A stretch of DNA of 64,000 nucleotides from Musa acuminata AAA Group. Lineage: Eukaryota > Streptophyta > Magnoliopsida > Zingiberales > Musaceae. Location: positions 17,654,501 to 17,718,500 of the forward strand of contig NC_088356.1 of assembly GCF_036884655.1 (NCBI RefSeq), written 5' to 3'. Each line of letters opens with the position of its first letter. Position 1 is the stretch's first letter. The notes beneath the pieces were generated by a model. It worked only from the letters and a program-made list of their open reading frames with translations. It did no database searches and was not told the DNA's origin. The position numbers and the translations under genes are program-made. Positions 34,133-45,397 of the stretch are shown piece after piece.

Positions 34133-35513
34133 TCAACCCGACGCATCAAATTTGGAAAGGATTTGTCGCAACAGTTGGTCGGTAATCACTTTGATTGTGT
34201 GAGCTTGGAAATATGGTCGTAGCTTTCGGACTGTCTTCATTAATGCAAGGGTCAGCTTCTCGATTGGGGAATACCACACTTCGGGGCCGATGAGGATGTG
34301 GCTGACATAATAGACAGGTTATTGTGTTGGTGGCGTTTCCCGAACTAACACTGAACTGACTACCTGCGCTAAGACCGCTAGGTAGAGACCGAGCGTTTCA
34401 CCTGGCTCGGGCGAGGCGAGTCGGGGCAAGCGAGTGAAGCACGCCTTTAACTTTTTGAAGGCTCCCTTGCATTCCGGGGTTCATGTGAAGTTGTTGGACT
34501 ATCGGAGAGCCTGGAAGAAGGGGAGGCACTTGTCGCCTGATCGTGACATGAACCTGCTGAGCACCGCCAACTTCCTGGTGAGGCGTTGTACCTCCTTGAT
34601 CGAGTGGGGGGGATGCATCTCGGTTATGGCTCAAACCTTTTCCGGGTTGGCATCTATCCCTCTCTATTGGATGACGAAACCAAGGAATTTTCCCGAGCTA
34701 ATCTCGAAGACGCATTTCGCGAGATTTAGGCGCATATTGAACCGCTTGAGCGTTTGGAATGTTTCCACCAGGTCGGCTAGGTGCGTGCTTGCAGTCTTGC
34801 TCTTTATGATCATGTCGTCCACATACTTCCATGTTCCTCCCGAGCTGTTGTTTGAACAGCTTGTCAACCATTCTCTGGTAGGTCGCCCCAACATTCATCA
34901 GGCCAAAAGGCATTACTTTGTAGAAATACACTCCTTTGTCGGTAATGAAGGCAGTGTTCTCTTGATCTTATGGTGTCATTCGGATTTGGTTGTAGCTTGA
35001 GAATGCATCTATAAATGTAAGGAGTTCATAGCTTACAATGGCGTTGACCAGTTGGTCTATCTTGGGAAGTGGATAGCGGTCTTTGGGGTATGCCCGGTTG
35101 AGATTGGTGTAATCAATGCACATCCTCTAGCTTCCATTGGATTTCTTAACGAGGACTACATTCGACAGCCATCGATGATATTTCACCTCGGTAATAAATC
35201 CTGCCTCTTTAAGGTGGTCGACCTCGTCACTTATTGCCTTCTACCAGTCGAGAGTGAACTTCCTCGGCCTTTGCTTCACCGGCCTAGCCTCGGGGTCGAT
35301 GTTGAGCTGGTGTTGGGTCACCTTAAGGCTGATCCCAGGCATCTCCCTAGGGGACCATGCAAACACATCAGCATTTTCCCTTAGGAAGTCGATGAGCTGG
35401 AGCTGATTTGCTTCGGGGAGTGCTGTCCTGATTTTCATAGTCAAATTGGGCCGGTTCCTTTTCAAGGGTACCTCGGTGAGTTGCTCGGGGGGCTCCAGGT
35501 GCATCGGTGCCAC
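34133..35513 (-). pseudogene. Tat reverse transcriptase and first RNase H
   Basis: Pieces in several frames are recognisable. The N-terminal PREMPGISLKVTQHQLNIDPEARPVKQRPRKF lies at about 35260-35370. The palm contributes YVDDMIIKSK at about 34805. Then come RFNMRLNLAKCVFEISSGKFLGF at about 34670-34740 and the RNase H tail TIKVITDQLLRQILSKFDASG, with a stop just before 34132. At least three frame changes are needed to read it, so it is inactive. Confidence 0.8.
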
Positions 35514-35609
35514 GGCTCCTTCTCGGGGATCCGGGACTTGATGGGGGCGTGACCTCTTCGAGAGGGTAACCGCTATAAGATATCATCACCTTGATTCTCC
35601 TGGATCGCT

Positions 35610-35981
35610 TCAGGATTCCCCGATCCCTACCAAAGTTAGAAACTTAATGGCCCAGTGGTAGGTGGACACCACCGCTTTCAACTTGTTGAGCGTCGGTCGG
35701 CCAAGGATGACATTATAGGCCGAGGGTAGATCGACTACCATAAAGGTAGTCATTATTGTCTTGGCCCTCGGCTCTTCCCTAATGGTGATAGGAAGGATGG
35801 TGGTCCCAAGCGGGGAGATGGAATCCCCCATGAACCTAGTGAGCGCTGACACCATGAGGTTGAGGTCCTCCTTGGTCAAGTCGAGCTTCTTAAAGGCATC
35901 GAGGTACAACACGTCGACAGAACTCCCGGTGTCGACCATTACTCTTTTGACCCGAGCATTGGTGCTCCGAATGGAGATCAC
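35610..35981 (-). pseudogene. Tat aspartic protease
   Basis: It contains RVMVDTGSSVDVLYLDAFKK (catalytic D-T-G) and the conserved PSAYNVILGRPTLNKLKAVVS, with STYHWAIKF at the end. It follows the gag C-terminus on the minus strand. The match to Tat-lineage proteases is clear. The frame itself is open, while its neighbours are broken. Confidence 0.88.
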
Positions 35982-38250
35982 CGAAGCATTGTCGTGATGG
36001 GAGCGCTCGACCTCTCCGGCTCCGAAAGTAATTTCAGGCTTGAGCTCGGGTCAGGGACCTTTCTCGATTGCGCTCCGGGTATAGGCCTTCCTTGCCATTG
36101 AGCTATTGCCGCCGGCTGTCAGTCCTTTGGAGATGTCATCGATCTGTCTTTCGATGGGTCCCTTGGGGCGTGGAGTCGCTTCTTGGGGTTCCTTGGGATA
36201 ACGCTCGAGGTGACCTCTTTGGATCAGGTCCTTGATTTGATTCTGGAGGTCACGCCAGTCTTCCGTGTCATAGTCGTAGTCTCGGTGGAACCTACAATAT
36301 TTGGACCGGTCTTTGTGAGTAGTTTTTATGGGGTTGGGCTATCGCAATAGACCCTTCTCCTTGATTTGGAGGAAGATCTTGGTACGAGATATGTTCAGAG
36401 GGAGAGGCGGGGGCCTCGGGAGCAGCAGCTCTTATCGGTCGGGCCTCCGGCGGGGTTGCACCGAGGCTGCTGAGGTCGTTCCTCGGGACTATTTAGCCCT
36501 TTGTCACGAACGGTCGTCACGCACCGCAACAACTCCGTTCAACGAACCGTTCGTCGCTCACACCTACATGTACAGCTGCTTGACAACATGTTTTCTCTTG
36601 GTTTTGGGTCATTTTGCTTGTAAAAATATAAGTTCGAACAAGCTGCAGCGTTACAAAGCGACCGCTCACCGAACCGAGCAAAATAGCCCCAAAACAGCCC
36701 AAAACAGCTCCGTTTTCGCGTGCCGCGGGTTGATTTCTGGAATCTGCCTCCGCTCACCAAAACGTCAGCCATCTCAGCCCCTTTGAACCCCCTGGGTGGC
36801 ACAGGATTGGATGGGACTTCGGTATAGTACCGGGTGTTGAACACTCTTTCGCAAGTTCGCACGTTGCCTTGACGGGAACTTGTTGTTGCGCCCGAGACTC
36901 AGTGAGCAGCTGTTTGTGGGCTTGCAGCTGTTCGTTCAACCTTCTAAAGCTCTTATTTTCCCCCTCTCCCTCTTTTCTCTTGTGCACGCAAGGTGCTCGC
37001 TGAATTGCTTGTAAAGCTTCCCCTTTTCGCGAGACTTCGGGACTTGTCCATTGCTCGTTCTTTCGAACTAATCAACTTTCTCTTTTACAGGTCCTTCGGG
37101 ACCTGTGAGAGGTTACAAGTGGGCTGATCTTTGCGGAGCAATATCGCAAGGGCGAAGCGCGACTTAGGCAACGCAAGCTAAGTTCGCGTCTTGGCCGCAA
37201 GGGTGCCTCACGCCTTAGGCAATTCCAGCTAAGGTCGTGACACCTTGGCCTCTTTCTATCCATGTGCTTTCCCGCCACCAGAGCTTCGGTGGTGATGTAC
37301 TGGTTGGCACGCTAGAGCATCTCGGGGATGGTTGATGGCGACTTCTTGATCAATGACCAGAAGAACCTTGAAGGCTTCAAACCCATCAGAAATGCCTACA
37401 TGATTAAAGAGGGATGAGCATCTGGGAATCCCCGGATTTCAATGGTGAAGCGTGCCACAAACTGAGAGAGCGACTCGTCTTCGCGTTGGGACAACGTGAG
37501 CAAGGTGGCCATGGAAGGCCTGGGTCGCACACTAGCAAGGAAATTCTACTTGAACTCTCTTGCGAGCTGGTCGAAAGATGAGACCGAGGATGGGCACAGC
37601 CGGCTGAACCACGCTCGTGCTGGTCCCCTGAAGGTGGTCGGGAATGCCTGACACATTAGGGCATCAGAGGTGCCATAGAGGGCCATCTGAGCTCGAAATG
37701 TGGCGACGTGCTCTGTGGGATCAGAGCCGTTGTCGTATGTCTCTAATGCCGACAGTCTAAAGTTGAGGGGCACAGGCTTATCCTATATTTCCTGAATAAA
37801 GGGGGATCTACTGTAGCTGCCTTCGCCCGACTCACCCCATGACTTTTGGAACTCACGCTGAAACTCGTCTAGGCGTTGGTTGACCCGAGACAGTTGCATC
37901 CTGAATGAGTCATCCTTCGAGTCAGACGATATGGTGTTAGGCTCAGAGCAGGGCGGAGTGATTCGATAGGGTGTGGGTATGCTCTGCTCGGGTGGACCTC
38001 TCAGGTCCATCGTCTGCTCTCGGGCTTCCCTCGTCCCGACCTGCTCCCTGCTCAGCCTTTGTCGTGTTGGGTCGGCCAGGGGAGCCGCTAGTCGTACGAT
38101 TTGGGGGATGAGTTATGCGATCGTGTGTATCATCCCTTCCATTGCCTATACTTACTTGGTCAGGTTGAGGAACACCTCAGGTGACACAGCCGAGGGTCCT
38201 ATGGTAAGTCTGAGGGGCGACAACCCCGGATCGTTGAATATGCGCTAGTA
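35982..38250 (-). pseudogene. Tat gag, split by a solo LTR
   Basis: The N-terminal half is at 37243-38250. It includes RVNQRLDEFQREFQKSW and then [21 protein letters not shown] with [21 protein letters not shown] (37546-37773), the classic gag capsid motif. The C-terminal part at 35982-36501 includes a YRFHRDYDYDTEDWRDLQNQI-type motif near 36290, which corresponds to the usual CXFHXXXGHXTEXC knuckle but with the cysteines and histidine altered. The halves are separated by the solo LTR at 36502-37242. Stops occur on both sides. Confidence 0.8.
36502..37242 (+). mobile_element. Chromovirus solo LTR (741 bp) inside Tat gag
   Basis: It begins TGTCACGAACGG and ends AAGGTCGTGACA, the reverse orientation of the LTRs at 5366 and 11001, and is similar throughout. 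CCTT precedes it (36498-36501) and follows it (37243-37246), a 4-bp target duplication. No internal sequence remains, so it arose by recombination between the two LTRs of an inserted element. Confidence 0.93.
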
Positions 38251-38287
38251 ACGATCTGGCGTCGAGGTTGGGATCCCCCCATCTCAG

Positions 38288-39002
38288 TGTTAGGAAAAGA
38301 GTCGGCACTAAAAGGGGGGGGGGTGAATTAGTGCAGCGGTAAAATTACGTCGGTTCAAAAAACCTTCGTACGATAAAAATCGATTTCGACGAAAATTATT
38401 TTAGAGAGAGGTTAACTTGAAAGCGTTTTCGTAAAGATAACTTGAAAGCATACGAAAGATGCATAGGAGATGTAAAGAAAGTTAAAAGGTTTGTAGTAAA
38501 GTAAATTGCTCAAATATAGAACTGTAAATCAGATAAGAACACGTCGATTTTATAGTGGTTCGATCGTCGTGACCTACATCCACTCCACCGATTCCTCTTC
38601 CGCCGAGGCCACCGGCATCCACTATCGATCTTCCTTTATAGGCGAAGATCAACCTCCTTCTTACATCTCTTTCTCCTTTTACCGGGTTTAGGAGATAACC
38701 CTTACACCCCCACTCACTCCTCTCTCAAACTATTCTAACACTTAGAACTTTGAGAGGAGTTTCACACAAAATTATAGCAGAGTTTCTTTCCTTTTTACTC
38801 TTAATACTTGTGTAGTTTAACTAGGGATGAGAGGGGTATTTATAGGCCTCAAGTTGATTCAAACTTGAAGCCTTAAAATATTTCATCCCAGGTTTCCTGG
38901 GTTCGAGCGATACCACCGCCTGTGTTGGGCGGTACCATCGCCAGTGTCAGTCTGACACTAACACTTCACTGGGTGGTACCACCGCCTAGCACTGGGCCAT
39001 TG
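38288..39002 (-). repeat. SIRE-like LTR copy A (first ~715 bp only)
   Basis: It starts TGTTAGGAAAAGAGTCGGC and parallels copy B through 'gtcagtctgacactaacact' to 'gcactgggccattg'. It then breaks at the TGTCACGA start of the next fragment. The reverse TATA box 'tatttata' is at 38838-38845. Confidence 0.88.
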
Positions 39003-39448
39003 TGTCACGAACTTAGCTAGTTTTGCCTAAGTCATGCGGCACCCTTGCGTGTCCGTCCGTAAAGGTCAGCCTCCCCGAAGCCTCTCATATCCCTTAGGAC
39101 CTACAAAAGAGAGAACGGGTTAGAGAAAACGCCTCATTCAGGATCCACAAGCAAACATTTCCGAAAATACTTCATAGACAATACAAATTACAAACATACT
39201 TTACAAGCTCTGAACAGTTGCACAACGAAGGGTCAAAATGGTCCACTACAGACCGAAAATCTCTCACAAGTGTCCACATGACACAACCTTTATTTACAAG
39301 CCTAAAACGGCCACCAAACCCAACTAAAATGGGACTATTAAGCCTTCGATTGTCCTTTTATATGCTAGGCAAAGTATGAACATACCAAAAGACATGGACA
39401 TACATAAGCATTACATCAAACATCCTATTTAGAAGTTTGACCGTGACA
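39003..39448 (-). repeat. Short chromovirus-like LTR (446 bp), diverged subfamily
   Basis: It begins TGTCACGAACTTAGCTAG…GCCTAAGTC and ends GACCGTGACA. It shares the start block, the 'gcggcacccttgcg' block and the end context 'gacattctc(g/c)cccacttag' with the 782-bp family at 5366, but it is much shorter. The inner side is at 39449, so it corresponds to the 3' LTR of a minus-strand element. Confidence 0.75.
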
Positions 39449-40345
39449 TTCTCCCCCCACTTAGTCCTTCGACGTCCTCATCGAAGCCTTTATCAACATT
39501 GCAACTCCTCACCTTTGTTGAGTCTTCAATCTTCTACTCTAGCTGCAATGCGTCTCTTGCCTCCCAGCTGCTCTCCGTTGCTGTTTTTGAGTAGTCAAAC
39601 CTTTGATCCGCCATACAATAAAGATTGATTACAAATTTCAGGTTAAACACTGAGCAACCACAAGGCAATAAAGATTGGTCACAAATTCCAAGTTAAACAT
39701 TTGAGTAGCCACGAGGCAATAAAGACTGGTCACAAATTCCAAGTTAAACATTGAGCAGCCACAAGGCAATGAAGATTGGTCACAAGTTCCAACTCTGGTG
39801 TGGGGTTGGCTGAGTTGTGTTGATCCTTGTTGATTCCTGCAGATCCTCCAGATAAAGGAAAAGACCATTCTTACTATGCATCAGTCTCTCAGATGCCTCA
39901 TGCTGCTTGAATTGGGTGGATGCTTGTTGGAGCTTTAACGAGTATCACCTCGCAATCTTTCAAAGTTTTTGGTCCTTCCTCCACAAAATTTGCTCATCGA
40001 CTCTTCTTTCACTTAGTTGTCACTTCCAAGTAGATTCGCATCACTTCCACTTTCGATTGGCATTCTGTTGGGAAATGAGGCGGATACTCTACTCTTAGTA
40101 GCACTGATCACCAATGGTGAGGATTTGACAACTATTGTCTTCTAATATCTTCGAAGGGTCTTTGAACCTGTGCAGAGCTCCTCTGCTGGATAGATAATTA
40201 GGATACTCAGTTTCGCCCATTCTTTTAAGGGTTGAGAATGCAAAGGTTACTTGACTTCGCCCACCTCCTCGAGATTATACTCCATGCATTAAGCTGGTTA
40301 TTGGCCTTCGCCTGCTCTTTGCTCACACTTCTGAAGCACTTGAAG
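39449..40345 (-). other. Remaining internal part of the short-LTR element; no coding
   Basis: It starts with the polypurine-tract complement 'ttctccccccacttag'. It includes three to four ~51-bp repeats (39610-39790) and then unrecognised sequence up to the abrupt start of LTR copy B. No chromodomain, integrase or other protein match was found on either strand. Confidence 0.5.
39610..39790. repeat. ~51-bp tandem repeat, 3-4 units
   Basis: The block 'acaaattccaagttaaaca…gcaataaagattggtc' recurs with starts at about 39630, 39680, 39730 and 39780 (last one partial). Confidence 0.9.
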
Positions 40346-41915
40346 TGTCGGCACTAAAGGGGGGGGGGGGTGTGAATTAGTGCAGCGGTAAAATTACATC
40401 GGTTCAAAAAACCTTCATATGATAAAAATCGATTTCGATAAAAACCATTTTGGAGAGAGGTTAACTTGAAAGCGTTTTCATAAAAATAGCTTGAAAGCGT
40501 ACGAAAGATGCATAGTGGATGTAAAGAAAGTTAAAAGGTTTGCGGTAAAGTAAATTGCTCAAATATAAAAATGTAAACCAGAGAAGAACACGTCGATTTT
40601 ATAGTGGTTCGGTCGTCGTGACCTACATCCACTCCACCGATTCCTCTTCCGTCGAGGCCACCGATATCCACTATCGATCTTCCTTTATAGGTGAAGATCA
40701 ATCTCCTTCTTACATCTCTTTCTCCTTTTACCGAGTTTAGGAGATAACCCTTATACCCCCACTCACTCCTCTCTCAAACTATTCTAACACTTAGAACTTT
40801 GAGAGGAGTTTCACACAAAATTACAGCAGAGTTTCTTTCCTTTTTACTCTCAATACTTGTGTAGTTTAACCAAGATGAGAGGGGTATTTATTGGCCTCAA
40901 GTTGATTCAAACTTGAAGCCTAAAAATATTTCATCCTAGGTTTCCTGGGTTCGAGCGGTACCACCGCTTGTGTTGGGCGGTACCATCGCCAATGTCAGTC
41001 TGACACTAACACTGCATTGGGTGGTACCACCACTTAGCATTGGGCCACTGGGTGGTACCACCGCCTGACATAGTCTCGAAGACTATGCCACGACGGTGCC
41101 ACTTCTTAGGTTACTGTTTGGGCCTTTCATTAGGCCCAACGTAGTCCTTACATGGGCCCAACTGGTCCCTAATTTGGTTGGCCCAAATCCAATCCTAATT
41201 ATGTGCTAACTACAAAATCTAAGGCATACTTAAGCTAAACAAGTCCCTAGGTCTTGGTTTCTTTTGGCGAGCTTCCGGCGATCTTCCGGCGAACTTCCGA
41301 CGATCTCCCGGCAATGTTCCAACGGACTTCCGGCAAGCTCCTGGACTTCACGACGATCTTCTTGGTGAGTTCCGACGAGCTTCTTCTGGCAAGCTCTTGG
41401 ACTTCTCCGCTAGTTCCTACAAAACTTCCGACGAATGTCTGGACTTCCGACGAACTCTCGAACTCCCAATGAAATCACATTCTTGACTCCGGAACTTCAT
41501 TTTTCTTTATGTCTTGCTATCATAGTTAATCCTGCACATGTAAAAAACATACTTCGATCTAGACAATTAATACTAAGCATGAATCATGTTGTCTGGCATG
41601 TCATTGGTCCATCGATGCTTTGTCTGATTCTTCGACGCATCGTCCTCTCTTGAGGGCTATTGCCCAATCGGCTAGTTGAACTCCGTAACTCCGATGTCTT
41701 TGGTGCAATATCTGCTCTTCTTGGCCCGATGCCCGAATCCATGGTGTGAAGCCTTCTGTCGATACGTCGACCGATCCTCCAGCACGACGTCTAATCTTCT
41801 GACATGTTTCTCCGACCTAATCTGATTCTTCGAAACATCCTATGTCACTTAAAATACAGATCAAATCATAAACACTTATCAATTATTTTCATCATCAAAA
41901 TATGAGATTCAACTA
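40346..41915 (-). repeat. SIRE-like LTR copy B (3' LTR)
   Basis: It begins abruptly at TGTCGGCACTAAAGG, lacking the TGTTAGGAAAAGA terminus of its relatives. It runs through the whole LTR, including an 'cttccgacgaact' repeat zone (41270-41470), to 'gagattcaacta'. The next bases 'tttccccctttt' are the polypurine tract in reverse. Confidence 0.85.
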
Positions 41916-44430
41916 TTTCCCCCTTTTTGATGATGACAACCAATTGATGACGGAGTTAACCTTAACTCCCCCTATCAATATAGCATATTTGAGTTAAACT
42001 CTTAGATTCAAAAATCCATGCAACATGTCATAATAAAATTATGCATAACATCAACATACTTCTCCCCCTTTGTCATCAACAAAAAGGAGAAGTCCAATTA
42101 TTAAGTGTTTTAAACAAACAAGTTTAAGTCATTGTATAATAAACATAATTTCTAGTTTTATCATTATGCAAGCTAGCAATTAAACATGTGCAAGTTTAAC
42201 ATGTTTGCTTTTTTTGAGATAGCAATTGTTTGCTTCTCTTTAGATTTCAAGCTAGCAATTTTTATGATATGCAAGTTTTACAATATACAGCTAGCATATT
42301 GGTTCATCTCCTTACAACATGTATAATCACCAAATCATCATTAATTTTGAAGATGTGCAAGATCGTAAATTTTGTAAGTTAGCATGTTTTGCTTCTTGAG
42401 ATATGCAAGATAGCACTTTTGCTTCTCTTGAGACTGCAAGCTACCAATTCTTAGTGATATTCAAGATAACAATTTCTACGTCATGCAAGCTAGCAAATTT
42501 TTTACATCATTAGAAAAAAAATATAAGCTAGCAATATTGAGATGTTCAAGAAAATAACTTTTGCTTCTTGAAATATATAAGTTAGCAATCTTTGTTTCTC
42601 TTTTTAGATGAGCAAGCTAGCATGTATTTGCATCTTCTTGACTTGTGCAAGATAGCTCCCCCATTGTTATTGTCAAAAAGAAGGGAAGAATAAAATTTTG
42701 TATCTCTTTTTCCCTTTACAATAATTTTTAAATCATGACAAAGGATGAATAATAAAGATGAAAAATCAAGTTATGAATATCAAAATAATTTTTCATCATG
42801 AATATTTTATCATTGCATGCATCATTTTCATAAGTTGAAGTGTTGCATGCATAATATCAAATCATCATTCATAATTACATCAATGTTTCGATCATTATTT
42901 CAATATGTTTGTGCATCATTATAGTTTCAATTTACAACATGCATAATTTTAAAACTTTACATATCATCCTTATTTTATGCATGATACTAAAAATAAATCA
43001 ATCATCATTTTGAGCATATCATATATGATACTGAAACATCAAATTTTTAAGCATGTATTAACATTTTGATCATGATACCAAACATTTATCATTTAGAGCA
43101 TTCATGATACATATTATATGCAATACATCGTTATAATAAAAAGCATAAGCATTGCATGAATCATTCCAAATCATAAATATTTTAAATCATGATGGTATCA
43201 AAACGTCAAATTACGTCATACCATGCATGATCATAACTTCTCATTTGTATGCATCAAAATAATATCAAAAGTATTTCATGCATAATTTCATATTATCACA
43301 TGAAAAATATCAAGAGAATTTTGGTGATGAGATTCACAAATAATGAAGACAAATTATGAATTCAAGTGACACCATGATTCATTTTAACAAATCTCCTCTT
43401 AAATAAATAACGAAAAGAATTCTTAGGAGATCAAATGATATAATATTTTGATTCATGCATAAGAAATCTCAAGTTATAAATTTTAAAAAAATCAAGATAA
43501 AGCTCATTCAAATTAAAATAATTAAATTATCAAAATTACTTTCAAGAGATTCAAAATGACATAAACAACTTTATTAATCTCTTAGTGAAAAATCGATAAG
43601 ATAGAGAAAAATTTTTTTCAAGAAAAATACTTTTCTCTTTTTAGTTATTTCAATTCATGTGATTTATTTCATATAAGCATGCTCAAGTTTTTCGTATGAA
43701 AACAATACAACATGGTTTAAAATCTAAAGAGTAAATCTCATAATAGAAATCATCAAGATCAATAAACCATAAATTACCCAAAAATCATCATTACTTCAAA
43801 TCATCATGCATAATTTAAATATAAAATCATCAGGCATGATACTTATATTATTTCATATAAGCATGCCTTTTTCATTTATGCTAAATTAAAACATGCATCA
43901 TTTTTAAAAGCGAAAAAGCCACTTTCATTATGGTAAAAATCGATAGTCCATAAATAACTAAAATCATTATGCATAATTTTAAAATATAAATTTATTAAGC
44001 ATGATCATTATATATCACTACTTTGGGCATGACATCAAAACATGGTTTCAAGTTTTCAAGGTATGCACAGTTTCATATTAAGCATGATATCAAACCTCTT
44101 AACATTTTCATTAAGACATCAAGCACGGTTTCATTAGACATAAATCATTTTTAATCAAAATAAAAAATCATCAAGATACATATTATTTCTTCTTAAAAAT
44201 ATACATAGGATTATCATTATATTTAAATCTAATATTTTGTTGTATTTTCATAAAACATGTAATTATCATTATCATTTTTAAAAATACTAGCATGATAAGC
44301 ATGATTCCAATTTTTACATTTTCATCACATTATTAAACATGTAATTTTTAAGAAAAATAATTTTTTAAAACTAAATTAAAGATAACTTATGAAAAGCATC
44401 ATGTAATTTTAAAATAAATTAAAGGAGTTT
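41916..44430 (-). other. Pol-less AT-rich interior of the SIRE derivative
   Basis: No protease, integrase or RT motif is found in any frame. At 42160-42660 degenerate copies of 'atgcaagctagcaat' followed by 'tgcttctcttgagat' recur every 50-70 bp. From 42770 to 44400 the sequence is dominated by 'catgcataat' and 'aaatcatcat' words. This is filler of the size expected for a large retrotransposon derivative. Confidence 0.6.
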
Positions 44431-44439
44431 TGATTATCT

Positions 44440-45360
44440 CGTCGTCGAAAGCCGTTAAGGCATAGTTTTCTACCTTGCTTTTGTTGATTTTATTCTCATC
44501 TTCGGATGAGCTTAATTCGTCCCAAAGTACTTACTTCTTCTTGCGTTCATAGTAATTAGTTGTGTTCTTTTTACTTTAGTTCTTTAACTTTTGTTTCATG
44601 AACTTTTTAAATTTCATAAGGAGTTCAAGTTCACCATCACTTAAGCTTATGCTCGAGTGGTCTTCAATTGTTCTAAGTCCCAAATCCTTCATATTCTTTA
44701 GAAGGTTGTTCTTGAGTTCTTCACGTACATTGCATGTCAATTTATATAGGTCATCAAAGACCCAATTAGTTCTTCAATCGAAAAATGGTTTAAATATTTT
44801 GATTCTTGTATTGTCGTTACTTTCGAATCCCAATTTTTAGAAAGTGATCGTAAAATCTTATCAACGAGTTCAAAATTCGAAAAGCTTTTACCAAGTCCTT
44901 TTAAACTATTGACGACATCCGTAAAACGGGTGTACATGTCTCCAATAGTGTCTCTTAGTTCCATACGAAACAACTAAAAATAATGCATCAAAAAGTTGAT
45001 TTTCGAATCTTTAACTTCGCTAGTGCCTTCATGTGTGATTTCAAGATTATACCAAATGTCAAAGGTCGTTTCGCAAGTAGAAATCCGATTAAACTCAGTT
45101 TTGTCTAAGGTGCAAAATAAAGCATTCATAGCTCTAGCATTTAAGGAAAACATCTTCTTCTCTAAATCATTCTAATGGTTCATTAGAAGAGAAGACATTC
45201 AAAAATTATTTTCTATAATACTCCATAAATTTAAATCCAAAGAAAGCAAGAAAACTCTCATTCGAGTTTTCCAATATATGTAGTCTGTCCCATTGAATAA
45301 GGGAGGATGAATGAGAGAAAATCCCTCTTGAAAGCCAAAAAGAGTCATTTCTTTTGGGTG
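44440..45360 (-). pseudogene. SIRE-like gag remnant
   Basis: The minus strand encodes PPLFNGTDYIYWKTRM near 45290, a broken middle, and FRMELRDTIGDMYTRFTDVVNSLKGLGKSF with KILRSLSKNWDSKVTTIQESK (44737-44973). The order is that of the gag at 12976. Multiple stops are present and no knuckle follows. It is the only coding remnant of this element. Confidence 0.85.
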
Positions 45361-45383
45361 TTAAACCAAATGAGAAAAACTAG

Positions 45384-45395
45384 GCTCTGATACCA
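45384..45395 (-). promoter_or_regulatory. Primer-binding site of the SIRE derivative
   Basis: GCTCTGATACCA on the plus strand is the reverse complement of TGGTATCAGAGC. It ends two bases from the LTR start at 45398. Confidence 0.95.
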
Positions 45396-45397
45396 AT

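Noticed and set aside
34434..35000. Plus-strand ORF of 188 codons in the Tat RT region
   Set aside because: The minus strand encodes RT motifs (YVDDM and others) across the same bases. The plus reading has no recognised domain.
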